Positions 35,212-47,792 of a DNA stretch of 64,000 nt are shown here, piece after piece. Each line of letters opens with the position of its first letter. Position 1 is the stretch's first letter. The stretch covers positions 33,032,716-33,096,715 of the forward strand of contig CM064874.1 of NCBI GenBank assembly GCA_032719365.1, written 5' to 3'. The position numbers were made by a program, and so were the translations under genes. The notes beneath the pieces are model-generated. The model saw only the letters and a program-made list of their open reading frames with translations, was not told the origin of the DNA and ran no database searches. The DNA comes from Prinsepia uniflora (lineage: Eukaryota; Streptophyta; Magnoliopsida; Rosales; Rosaceae).

Positions 35212-38200
35212 TGTACCTACCCGTCCTGAATTCCAGGATTAGATTAGTGACTAATCAAGGATTCGTGAGGTTAATCGGTGATTAGTGGGGTACTTTCGGA
35301 CGGATGGTGCAAAATGATGATTTTGCCCCTAGAATCAGTAAAACGTTGACTTTTTGTTCAGGCGGTCAAATGGACTTTGGCCGATGACTGTGATGTATTT
35401 CGGGACGTCACAAGTTGATAGATAGGTGGCACGTTCGATTCCGACATTCGAGGAAGAAGTTATGATTTTCGGAAGTTCGGGGGCATTTTGGTAATTTTGT
35501 TGAATATGAGTAAATAGTTTACTTTTGATCGGAGAGGTCCGATGGCTGAAGGCAGAGGACCGTTATGTAGAACAGGTCTATATGAATCCATAGACAAGCG
35601 GCATGCCAAAATCGGATTGGGTCACAGAAGTTCGATTGTACTATGCACGCATTACGAGGCATTGATGAGGTGGCAATATCTAATTGGGCAGATATTTTTG
35701 GTGGGACCCACAGATGAGTGACAAGTTTCACTCATCTCATTGGCCCAAACCCCCAATTTGTGGATCTAATTAATTAAATAATATTATTTTAATATTTTAT
35801 AATTTCCACTCATCTCATCTTTTAATCCTAGCCATCCATCCTTATCCTTTCTCAATCCTCACCGTCCATCTCTCTCCCTCTTTTCTGATGATCATCGTCA
35901 TCATCTAACTAATCTCTCTTCTCTCCCGCGACCACCATTTCCATTTCTTCTTCTTTTATTTCAAAAAACCGGACACACATATCAGCATCACCTTGCATCA
36001 ATACTGTCGTGTGAGGAATAATGAGAGGCTGAGATTGGCGAGGACAGCGGGGCACGGCGGAGGTCCACGGCGGAGGAACCCGAAACCGTGAGGTAATGTT
36101 TTAAAATTTGGACTTTGGGTTCTAAAGGGCCTAGGTGGTTTTCACTAATGGAAATGGGTATCTGGAGGTCGTAGGAACCGGTTATGATCGAAAAGGGAAG
36201 CTTGGACGGCCGGGAATGACGGTGAACGACGGAGGAAGTCGCCATCGCCATTGTCGATCAAGGAGGTACGGTTCCCTTTGGTTTCTCGTGTTTTTAATAG
36301 TTAAATAGATAGGAAATGGGTAGGGGAATCTTTATAAATCAAAAGGGAACAAAATGGACCCAAAATGGATGAGATTGTACCCTGGACCAGTCTAGACCGG
36401 TCCGGTCAGGTTCAAACCAGTAGATCGGGTTCGCTGGAGGTAGGGGATGATGAACAGTGCCCAGCGCATGGGCTTCACGCGCAGGGGCTTTAGTCCATGC
36501 ATGGGGGCACGTGGGCCACCTTTTGGTATGTGTTCAACACACGAAATCATCCTTTCGATGTAACAAACATTTTGGGACTGGTTTCGTGTCAATCAGACAT
36601 CGTTTCGATAGGTTTCGGGGTGTCCGAAGGTTTAGGATCTGGATTAAAAATAGTTAAAAACTCTAGAAAATTACGGGGCTTTAGTGAGGGGTTATTTAAG
36701 TAGTTAGTAACCCTCCATTACGATTTGGAAAGGTTTGGAGGTCCCGGTGACGACGATTTTCCCGTGAGGCTTACGTCACGTAAACCGAGACGGCAGCTTA
36801 GGACTATCTCTGAGTGGACCTTGATTTTTAAACTGTTATGTATGCATAAATGTTTTATATGATTTATAGATATGATTCTATGATGTTGATTTGGATGGTT
36901 GTGATTTATATGGTTTCACGTATTTCGAGGCGATTTACGTGCTTGCACGTAAATTGAGGTTTTCAGTTTTACACTGATTCTCCGTGCTTATAGTTTTGGA
37001 AATGATTTCATGAAATGGTTTTGGATTTGAAAAGGTAAACTCGGGTTCGAGACCCATTTGTTTTGTAAACTCTCGGACTCGAAGTCCATTTAGTTACGTT
37101 TTCGGGCCAGAGGCCCAATTGGTTCTTGAATCGATTTCAGATTTGAAAATATGGACTAGGCACGAGACCCATTTGATTTACGAACTCTCTGACCTAAAGT
37201 CCATTTGATTTAACAAGGCATCGGGCTGGAGGCCCAGTTGATTTACGTACCGGGGTCGAGGCCCAGTTGGTTTACGATTCGGGCTCGAAGCACAGTTGAC
37301 TTACGTATCGGGCACAATGCCCATTTGGTTTACGATTCGAGCTGGATGACCAGTTTGTATGTGGATTCGGGCTTAGGGCCCAGTTATGTTTTAAGGATGT
37401 GATTTTGGGTCGGGGACCCATAAATGGATTCATGGTTCATGACGGTTTATGGTGACCGACATGAACCCTTGAAACATTTTTAATTGGTTCATGACGGCTT
37501 ATGGGGGCCGAGCATGAACCCTTGAAATGTTTTAAGAATGATTTCAAAAGTTTTTCGTATACCATCCTTTATATATGAGTTGTCTCCTCTGGGGAGGGTC
37601 GTTGGCTTGGATGGACCCCGGAGTAGTCGCGGAGCACTTACTGAGTGGAGTCGCCCCCGTTGGGTTCCTTACTCTCAGAAAGGCTATGGATTATAACCCC
37701 TAAGGAGGGTCATTGATCTACGAACATTAACCTGGGTGGACCTTGGGGAGACTTGGGCTTTGAGATCCCGGGTAGCACGAGCGTAGCTTTAGATACCGTG
37801 ACCAGATTGGTTATATGAATGATGATAAACATGATTTCAATTGGTTTGCGAAATTGTGTTTTATGATTGATAAATGGATTTGGGCTGAGATCCCACATAT
37901 GTTTATTATGTTCTAGTTTTCTGTAAATGTATTTGGGCAAGGGCCCGTATGGATTTTGTTTTTAAATATATGTGGTTTGATAAATAGTTTTACTATGCAT
38001 GCATGCTTTTTAGTGAAGGGCATAAACGTCTTTTATGAAATGTATTTTATAAACTCTTTTATTTTTGTCCACTCATAGTTTTTCTATTTTTAATGCCCTT
38101 CAGGTTGATTACAGATGCGGACAATAGCAAAGACCGGGATCCTAGCGTACTCTGGAAGCCTTCGGGCTAAAGGTTCAAATTTTCCCTGGTGTGGCATTCC

Positions 38201-38262
38201 GTGTCAGACGGGATCAAGAGCGTCCCTCGTTAATCTTGGAGGGATTGGGACGGGTCCTAACA
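35212..38262 (+). repeat. 5' LTR of Element 4
   Basis: Starts TGTACCTACCCGTCCTG (a mutated TGTAACGACCC) and ends GGGTCCTAACA, 3051 bp. Between the inverted-repeat arms (36811-36819 and 38067-38075) lies an array of about nine units built on CGGGCTCGAGGCCCAGTTGG (about 37030-37390). Confidence 0.85.
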
Positions 38263-38264
38263 GG

Positions 38265-38276
38265 CGGTATCAGAGC
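38265..38276 (+). other. Primer-binding site of Element 4, with extra copies
   Basis: CGGTATCAGAGC follows the LTR. A second TGGTATCAAAGC lies at 38343-38354, and an inverted GCTCTGATAC at 38326-38335. Confidence 0.75.
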
Positions 38277-38354
38277 AAGGTTTGTGCACTCTGAACCCGA
38301 GTTATCATAGGGTACCCTGATGACTGCTCTGATACTGACAAGTGGTATCAAAGC

Positions 38355-40266
38355 GGGTTTGCTCTTGGAGTATCGTGCAGGTCGAGGATGTGATGTCTCA
38401 GTGAACTGCAGTTCGTTAGCAACCTGATAGTTAAGTTTCCGGTACGACAGTTAGTAGGATTGGATCCTGGAATTTCTTGGTTCGGCATTTGATGCTGAGG
38501 TTGCCATAGTCCTGTCGTGGTTGGCAGTATGGGACCCTACAGAAGGATAAAAGTAATAGTACTTTAGAGTTTTAATCGTGAGACGGTTACTTGGGATCGT
38601 CTTTCACGAGGTTATAGGATCAGTTATGACAACTGGTTAGGAGTTGTAACCATTAAATGGTCGGATTTTGTTGAGTTAGGTGACTATGCTGCTGGGAGCA
38701 GCCGGGTTCGAGAACACTAGTTGAACTGAAGGTAGGATTGGATTGACGTCCTTACGATATCGAGCCCGCGGGGTCGGTCAGATTGTGGATTATATTGCCT
38801 TCTGTAGTTGGGTTCAGAGGAACCCTAGGTAGTGATCGTGGAACCCTAAAGTAGGATGTATGGTTTGTTAAGGTGAGTTGGCGAGTGGTTTGAGCTTGAC
38901 GAGTTTTTAGAGTTGAAACCTTCGGTCGGTCATGTCATGTCAGCTTTAGTAATAGGACTGCACTCTGCAGTCGAGGTTGTAGTATCGGTTAGACCTAGTT
39001 GGTTGTCGTGCTCCTTAGTTGTGATGGATTGTTGGTGTAACTAATGTCGTGGACGACCTGGTAGGCGACATTGGTTGAGTCGAGTTACGACTGGTTAGAG
39101 TTTGGTTTGACAAGTTACCAGGGTTGGTACTTGTCGATGGAATCCCATAGTGGGGATACAGAATAGTTAGTACGGGCAGTTGATTCCATTGGATGCAGAC
39201 TCTCGATAATGATGTCTGGGGGTTAGGTCTGCACAAGTTTGTGGCAAGCACTACTACCGAGAGTGGTTGTAGTTATGGTTGTTGGGAATCGGGGACATTC
39301 AGGGAACGTTTCCTTTTCTCGTATGAGGTGTCAGGTTGACTGTACCCAGAGTTGTTGGGTACGCAGGAGATAGAGTTACTCCAATCTGAGCAGAGGTACG
39401 GGGTCGTCGCTCGGTATGAGCGGAGATCCAGGGTTGTTAGTTTTGCACACGGTGTGCTGATACTAGTGTTGGCTTTAGTGATGGTGCTGGTACTAGTGCT
39501 GGTGCTGATGCCGGTGATTGTGATGACGATGAGTCAAGAGTCGGGATATGACTCCGTCGAAATGGGCATGTGTTTGATATATGTGGTCCAGCAGTGCATC
39601 ACGGATAGGGATAGACTAGTTATGGACACGTGGTTGATGTCCGAGTGTGTTGATTCCAACATGGTTGGAACTTCAGAATCGAGTGAGGAGTTGGGTGTTT
39701 CGAAGATTAGGTGAATGATATTCCTCATTTTCTGCTTGGTGGTAGGCGATGTTAGGTTACGTGGTGGTGTGAATGCAATGAGTTTTGTTTGCATTCACGT
39801 AGGATGAATTTTGATGTCATTGTTTTGGATCATCCTTGATTTTCCTAAGTGGAATGACTAGGATCGATACGAGGTAATTGGAGAGAACCCACAGTCTCGG
39901 CGTGTCTCGTCGTTGACTGATCTGTTAGATGTGGGAATTGGTTGAGTGAGTTGGTGGTTAGTGTAACCACAAGTGAGTATCGTGTCAACTTTCGATTGAC
40001 GACTGTCAAGTGGTGAACAGTTTTTTGGATGTGTCAGCGAAATGGTAGATTTGACAAGTGGTATCAATTCGGAACGTGGGATTACTGACATTCGACGTGG
40101 TCGAGTGTAGACGATGCAACGTGAGTGTTAGTGGAACGTCTGGGTGCAGACAAGTATTGTGCTGGTTAGTTGGTGTACGAGTGTACACATGAGGTGAGAT
40201 TGAATTCGCTTTCCACGAGGTGGCTGTGGAATCAGTATAGTTGGAATTTCGAGGACGAAATTAATT
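38355..40266 (+). other. Non-coding interior of Element 4
   Basis: Similar to the Element 2 interior but about 1.4 kb shorter. No gag or pol motif. GGTGCTGGTACTAGTGCTGG-type simple sequence lies near 39460-39530. The purine tract AAGGAGGGAAGGT follows at 40267-40279. Confidence 0.7.
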
Positions 40267-40279
40267 AAGGAGGGAAGGT

Positions 40280-40953
40280 GGTAACGACCCATCCCGAATT
40301 CCAGGATTAGATTAGTGACTAGTCAAGGATTAGTGAGGTTAATCGGTGATTAGTGGGGTACTTTCAGACGGACGGTGCAAAATGACGATTTTGCCCCTAT
40401 AATGGGCAAAATGTTGACTTTTGTTCAGACTGTCAAATGGACTTTGGCTGATGACTGTGACGTAGTTCGCGATGTCACGAGTTCGTAGACAAGTGGCACG
40501 TTTGATTCCGAGATTTGAGGAAGAAGTTATGATTTTTGAAAGTTCGGGGGCATTTTGGTAATTTGGTTGAATAGGAGTAAATAGTTGACTTTTGATCGGA
40601 GAGGTCCGATGGCTGAGGGCAGAGGACCGTTACGTAGAATAGGTCGATATGAATCCATAGACAAGCGGCACGCCAAAATCGGACTTCGAACGGGAAAGTT
40701 ATGGGTCACGGAAGTTCGATTGTACTATGCACGCATTACGAGGCATTGATGAGATGGCAATATCTGATTAGGAAAATATTTTAGGTGGGACCCATGGATG
40801 AGTGACAAGTGTCACTCATCCCATTGGCCCAAACCCCCAATTTGTGGATCTAATTAATTAAATAATAATATTTTTAATATTTTATAAGCTCCACTCATCT
40901 CATCTTTTAATCCTAGCCATCCATCCTTATCCTTCCTCAATCCTCACCGTCCA
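40280..40953 (+). repeat. 3' LTR of Element 4, left part
   Basis: Starts GGTAACGACCCATCCCG (first T mutated to G). It contains the U3 modules and runs to the GTCCA target site of the inserted solo LTR. Confidence 0.82.
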
Positions 40954-43614
40954 TGACAGGACCCGCCCCGATCCTCTCTGGGACCACATGGGGACGTGCC
41001 CTGCTCCCGTCTGACACCCAAAATAATGTTCCAATTTTAACCTTAAACGTTCAAATGCATAGAAACCAAATTAAAGTTTTACATCAAATCCGAAATAAAC
41101 AGATGTCAGACAAGGGATGAAATCCAAAACTACAAGTTGCGAGCACGATTCTAACATAAACCTACGGGTAAAATCACCCAACAGGGATTTAGGTACACAG
41201 AAGTAGATCTATGCCTCAGCCTCAGGTTCCTCCTCAACCTCAGTAGCACGACCTGGAGGGGTTACCAAAACAATAAGGGTGAGTGGGCCGAAACTCAAGT
41301 TTATAAAATCGTTTAGTAAGGAAAAGATATAATTTACCCTCCGTTTTCCAAACATGCATGCATCAGCATTTAAAACCATAAATCATATAATATGAACCAT
41401 AAGGCATGTAATAAAATCATAAGATAAATTTTAGCTACTGCACTATACGTTCAGATCCCGACATCCCAGATGCCTGACGTCCCTGACGTCCAATAAGGTC
41501 ACAGTCTCAAGGCTACGCGTGCCACTCGGGTCTCAATTCCGAGTCCAATCCCCGAACCTTGTCCGGGTACGGCATCTCAAATGCCTAGCGTCCTAGACGC
41601 TCGACGTCCCTGACGTCAAATAAGCAATCCTGCTCCTGAGTCATTTTACGGTCCGGTTCCTCCGTAGAATGACCCCTCGCAGGCAATGCACTATGACCAC
41701 TCCGGGGTACCACATCCGGAGGAGACAGTATCATAAGAATAGATCTATACAGTGCAGTACCAAATACATTTTATTGATATCCACATGCAAAACATATATA
41801 TACATAGATAAAATCCAAACCGATCTTTAAGTTTCATCAGACGGGTCTCAAGCCCAAATACCGTGAAACGTGCCATAACCATAATTTTAATATCATCAAA
41901 ACCATTTCTTGATTCCAGCATGTGAACATATAAGTAAATCGGAAAACATTTAAGCATGCAAGGGTTTAATGAAATCGGGCCCACTCACTATACGATCCCG
42001 CGGTGAACCTGCGCGTACGAACTTGTACCGGGATTATCGTTCAATTCATGTCAGTCCAAATCACACGTAAGGGTCACTACAAGTCTTAAATATTTTATCC
42101 AAAAAGTCCGAAACAGAAACCGGCCCGGGGAAACCGTCCACACGTTTCCCGAGACAGCCGGCCCTAGACTGACCCTCCTAACTATCTCAGATCAACATGG
42201 TTAATTCATCAAAAATGTTCAGAATGATGAGAGGAACAAAAGTCATGTTGATCATGATCGGAGATAAGCCCCAACGCGCCCTCACGCGCCGCCCAAGTGG
42301 CTGCGCGTGAAAGTCACGCGCCTGACACTGTAGCTGATACAGTGTCACCTTCTTCACCCAATAGCCCTGCTATTCGGACCTTCAACCCGCGATATGACCC
42401 GGGCAATTAACCCTAAATTTCAACTCTATTTCAATCCAATTTGATCCTAACATGTTTATTATTCTTCGAATTTAAGTTCTGTGACAATAATTTGCCTCGA
42501 CAAGACCTTTAACTGGCCATTCGACCCGTGATCAACCAAACGGGTTGATCACCCCAACTCACTGGTTTCCAAACCAAAATCAAATTAACCTCCCAGTAAG
42601 CTTCCTAAGGCAAAAACGAACTGAAACAAATGATCAATTTACCAAGGAATTACCTGGAAGTGATCGTCCAAGTCTCTGCAACTCCACTGAAACAGGAACC
42701 TCAGTTCCAGTCCAACAGTGGCTGGTTCTTCTTGACTTTGATATGGCTAAGTTCCAATTGCTCCCAGAAAGCTAAACCAGGCCTTGGTTTGGCCCAACGA
42801 GCACCAGAAATCAAAAACCCGATTTCCCTCCAAATTTTCCCGAAATGGTTTCTCTCTGGTTCCTCACCTATTCTCAGTTCTGTCAACGGCAGAGTGAAGC
42901 TCACACAAATCCTATTCAGTTTAAAACAATTGAACCGTCCCAGAAGCTCGTGGAAGTCCAATCTGTCCACTGAAATTTGTCCCCCGAAAGCTTCGAATCT
43001 TCAATTAACATTATGGCTGCGCTGTGTGGATGAAACAGACCACGTTTGATGCTTCCAAAAGCTTTAAACAATCAATACTTTCCAGCACACTCACCAGCAT
43101 AAACAATTCGCACTCAGAACCACCGCACATGGTGGTTCCGCCCATGTCCCCCACAGTTGCTAAAGTAACCAGGGAAAAATGACCAAAATGCCCCTGGTTC
43201 AATAATTACCAAAATGCCCTTCACTTTCTAGACCCGTAACTCAGCCATACGAAGTCCGATTTCGGCGTGCCGCCTGTCTACGGACTCAGGGCATCGAGAC
43301 TTACCTAACGATTCTTGTGTCATGTGAAAATTAGTTGCCAAACGAAAAGTCAACATTTTCGCCCCTAAAGTCCAAATTACGGTAATGCCTCTGAACTTCC
43401 GATAGTCATAACTTCTTTCCTGAGCGTCCGAATTGGACGTGCCACCTGTCTATGGACTCGTGACGTCCCGAACTACGTCACGGTCATTGGTCAAAGTCCG
43501 ATTAACCCACAAATCAAAAAGTCAACAATTTGGCCATACCATACACAAGGATAAAAACGTCAATTCATGCATTAAATTACATTATTATAATACTAGAATT
43601 TCCGGGGTGTTACA
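40954..43614 (-). mobile_element. Solo LTR on the minus strand (GTCCA)
   Basis: Starts TGACAGGACCCGCCCC and ends GGGGTGTTACA, 2661 bp, with target duplication GTCCA at 40949-40953 and 43615-43619. No interior and no second LTR. A (CT)n run follows the right duplication. Its variable core is built on GACGTCC/CTGACGTC-type short repeats (41455-41620). Confidence 0.9.
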
Positions 43615-43619
43615 GTCCA

Positions 43620-45523
43620 TCTCTCTCTCTCTCTCTCTCTTTTCTGATCATCATCATCATCATCTAACTAATCTCTCTTCTCTCCCACGACCACCATTTC
43701 CATTTCTTCTTCTTTTCTTTCAAAAAACCGGACACACATATCACCATCACCTTGCATCAATATTGTCGTGTGAGGAATAATGAGAGGCTGAGAGTGGCGA
43801 CGATGGTGGGCCACGACGGCGGTCCACGGCGGAGGAACCCAAAACCGTGAGGTAGTGTTTTTAAATTTAGACTTTGGGTTCTAAAGGGTCTGAGTGATTT
43901 TCACTAATGGAAATGGGTTTCTGGAGGTCATAGGAACTGGTTGTGATCGAAAAGGGAAGCTTGGACGGTCGGAAATGACGGTGAACCGTGGAGGAAGTCG
44001 CCATCGCCATTGTCGATCAAGGAGTTATGGTTCCCTTTGGTTTCTTGTGTTTTTAATGGTTAAATAGATAGGAAATGGGTAAGGGAAGCTTTAGAAATCA
44101 AAAGGGAACAAAATGGACCGAAAATGGATGAGATTGGACCCTGGACCGGTCTGGTCTGGTTCAAACCAGTGGACCGGTTTCGCTGGAGGTAGGGGATGAT
44201 GAACAGTGCCCGGCGTGTGGGCTTCACGCGCAGGGGCTTCAGGCCACGCATGGGCCACCTTTTAGGGATGTGTTCAACACACGAAATCATCCTATCGATG
44301 TAATGAACATTTTGGGACTAGTTTCGTGTCAATCGGACATCGTGTCGATAGATTTTGGGGTGTCCGAAAGTTTAGGATCGGGATTAAAAATAGGTAAAAA
44401 TTCCAGAGAATTACGGGACTTTAGTGAGGGGTTATTTAAGTATTTAGTAACCCTCTATTACTATTTGGACAGGTTTGGAGGTACCGGTGATGACGATTAG
44501 CCCGGTGAAGCTTACGGTACGCAAACCAAGGTGGCAGCTTAGGACGGTCTGTGAGTGGACCTTGATTTCTAAACTGTAATGCAGGCATAAATGTTTTATA
44601 TGCTTTATAGATATGATTGTATTATTTTGATTTGGATGGTTGTTATTATATGGTTTCACGTATTTCGAGGTGATTTGTGTGCTTGCACGTAAATCGAGGT
44701 TTTTGGTTTTACACTTATTTTCTGTGCTTATAGTTTTGGAAATGATTTCATGAAATGGTTTTGGATTTGAAAACATAAACTCGGGTTCGAGACCCAATTG
44801 TTTTGGAAACCCTTGGACTCGAAATCCATTTAGTTGTTTTTGGGCTAGAGGCCCAATTGGTTCTTGAATCGATTTCGGATTTGGAAATATGGACCGGGGA
44901 CGAGACCCATTTGATTTACGAACTCTCAGACCTGAAGTCCATTTGATTTAACAAGGCATCGGACCGGAGGGCCAGTTGATTTACGTACCGGCTCGAGGCC
45001 CAGTTGGTTTACGATTCGGGCTCGGAGCCTAGTTGACTTACGTATCAGGCACAAGGCCCATTTGGTTTACGAAATCGCACACGAGGCCCATTTAGTTTAT
45101 GAAATGGGGCACGAGGCCCATTTATTTTACAAAATTGGGCAGGAGGCCCAGTTAGTTTACGATTCGAGCTGGATGACCAGTTTGTATGTGGATTCGGGCT
45201 TAGGGCCCAGTTATGTTTTAAGAATGTGATTTTGGGTCGGGGACCCATAAATGGATTCATTTTTCATGACGGTTTATGGTGACCGACATGAACCCTTGAA
45301 ACATTTTTAATTGGTTCATGACGGCTTATGGGGGCCGAGCATGAACCCTTGAAATGTTTTAAGAATGATTTCAAAAGTTTTTCGTATACCATCCTTTATA
45401 TATGAGTTGTCTCCTCCGGGGAGGGTCGTTGGCTTGGATGGACCCCGGAGTAGTCGCGGAGCACTTACTGAGTGGAGTCGCCCCCGTTGGGTTCCTTACT
45501 CTCAGAAAGGCTATGGATTATAA
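43620..45523 (+). repeat. 3' LTR of Element 4, right part, truncated
   Basis: Continues the LTR and includes the GGCCCAGTTGG-type array (44770-45210). It stops at TATAACCCC where the 5' LTR continues with TAAGGAGGG; about 570 bp of LTR end are lost. Confidence 0.82.
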
Positions 45524-45546
45524 CCCCGTTGGGTTCCTTACTCTCA
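45524..45546 (+). repeat. 23-bp filler duplication at a rearrangement junction
   Basis: An exact copy of 45482-45504 (CCCCGTTGGGTTCCTTACTC plus TCA) inserted between truncated Element 4 and truncated Element 5. Confidence 0.85.
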
Positions 45547-47524
45547 CACTGTCACATCCGCACTACGCGAAGGCCAACCTCGGGAACTGCACTCAGGCAC
45601 CATCCGAGTCATATTAGTCATGTCTGGGGACTGCAAACGCACCATCTAGACATACCACATAGGCGGGGACTGCACTCACGCACCATCCGAGTCACGTCTA
45701 GGAACTGCACTCGCACCATCCAGAACATGATCCAGTATCTACAATCATAAACAAAATCCATAACACAAACACATACCAATCATATCCATCACTTCAAACC
45801 AAGTCAAAGGCATTCCCGACAGGGTCTCAAGCCCAAATACCATTTACACGTAAATCCGTAAAATCACATTGAAAACATTAAAATAATCCAGAAATCATCC
45901 TTGACTCACCAATTAAGTCAAAATATCCTTTTTGAAACCATTTTGACTCCGGGCCTAACCCAAAACATCAGTTGCACATTTCTCGTAAAACGCGCCCTAA
46001 AGACCGATTGAAATAATCATGCCACATCATCAGGACATCATTGCAACTCAAATCATGCAATCAATCATGTAAAAAATTTAACTATGCATGCATAATGGTT
46101 TATAAAACAAACGTCTACTCACACACTGTCCAAATCGCTCGATTCCGAGCTGCACGCTTTTCCGTAATTTCCGACACTTGCCAGGAATCTCAAGTCCTGC
46201 CCAAAATCATCATTAAAGGTCACTAATGACTCAATGAATATCATATTAATTTTCCATAAATTTTCGGGAATAAAATATTAATTTAAAACATAACATAAAC
46301 CTTCGGACCCTCAAAACAATATCGAAACGGTGTCTGATCCACTCAAAGCCAACACCAAAATGTTCGTTACATTAAATGGAACAAAAGACATGTTGACCTC
46401 TTTCCCGGAAACCCATCCACGCACCCTCACGCGCAGCTGCAAGCTGCTGCGCGTGAACAGTAGTGCTACAGTGCCATCCCTTCAGCCCGATTTTTTGTTA
46501 AACGGGTCATGAACCCGCGATAAGACACGATACAATCTTCCTCAATTTGACGTCAATTTCTTCCATTCCTTCGTTCTACTTCATTTAATCAATCCTAATT
46601 ACGGTTCTGTATCCTTAGATTAAGCCAATTCGAACTCAAACTAATCGATTCCCAATCTTAGTCACGATACACAAAATTTCCAATCGGTCGATATTCAATC
46701 TTATTCTTCAAATTAATCAAACTAGAAGTATAGGAGAACTATTATAAGAACTATTTCGAATTCAATTTCAACTTCCCTTACCTCCAAACACACACACTCA
46801 AGCTCGATTTTTCTTCGAAATTAGGACTTCAGTTCTTGCTCAAAACGACAGCAATTTCCTTCATTTTGATTATGTACATGTTCGAAATGGTCTCAGAGAG
46901 CTTAATCAAGCCTCAATTTGTATCCTTGCTGCTCAAAACTTGGAAATCAAATTCTCCCGTGATTTTCAAACTTTTCGAATTTGGGTTTTCAAGTCTCATC
47001 TCAGTCCCTCGTGTTTTACTCTCTGTCCCAAGCTCCTAAGCCTTTAAATTGCATCCACCTGCATCAATGTTTCTCAATCGGTTGCTGGGAAGATTAATCA
47101 GACTCTCTGTTGTTTCCCTCCAAAGTCCACACAATCATGTTTCCCCCAATTTCAATTTATCTTTTTCCCACCGTCACAATTTCTTTGGCCACTACTCAGC
47201 CTTAGCCAAGTGACATGTGTCACTGAAGGACACAATGAGTCACCAAACATTGACTCATCCAAAATGGTTGAAACATCAAACCTTAGCCCAACAAAAATTA
47301 CCATTTTTCCCTTAGCCTCAAAATTACCAAAATGCCCCTCATAGTTCTAGACCCGTAACTTCTACGTCTGAACTTCGATTAACGCATGCCGCCTGTCTAT
47401 GGATTCAGCGTCCAAAAGGCATCCCGAACAAAAAGTCAACTTTTGGCCCCATAACCAAGGGCAAAATCATCATTTCCATCCAATTTTTCCAATTTTTCCT
47501 TTTTTGAATTTCTGGGTCATTACA
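45547..47524 (-). repeat. Element 5 LTR-a (truncated)
   Basis: Matches 52168-54142 and ends GGGTCATTACA at 47524. About 510 bp of its R/U5 end are missing at the junction with Element 4. Confidence 0.82.
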
Positions 47525-47540
47525 ACATTCCCCCCTTAAT
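47525..47540 (-). other. Polypurine tract of Element 5, unit 1
   Basis: The complement reads ATTAAGGGGGGAATGT directly before LTR-a. Confidence 0.75.
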
Positions 47541-47792
47541 GAATTTCGTCCCCGAAATTTTATCACATTATTTATTAAACAAACCTACAACAGTACATCT
47601 GTACAATAACATATATCACAATAACAAAGTAACAACAAATAACAAATATCACAACATCTACAGTTACACCGAGATCTTGTAGCACTCTGCTACGTTTTCC
47701 AAGGTCTATGTTCGTGAATCCGAAGGCCGACCACGACCTGGTCGCCTAGGTTTTGAGCTTCTAGGACCACCAAGAGAAGTCAACATTAGTCC

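Larger units (their letters stand above)
35212..45546 (+). mobile_element. Element 4: non-autonomous LTR retrotransposon, 3' end truncated
   Basis: 5' LTR 35212-38262, primer-binding site, a 2.0-kb non-coding interior, purine tract 40267-40279, and a 3' LTR from 40280 that hosts a solo LTR and stops at 45523, followed by a 23-bp filler copy. The base before the LTR context is CAGAA (35207-35211); the matching duplication is lost with the 3' end. The interior is a shorter relative of those in Elements 2 and 3. Confidence 0.82.

Noticed and set aside
42545..43049. Overlapping plus-strand open frames of 76 and 139 codons
   Set aside because: Both lie in a solo LTR on the opposite strand, in a region without protein similarity that I can recognise; related LTRs have stops at the same place.
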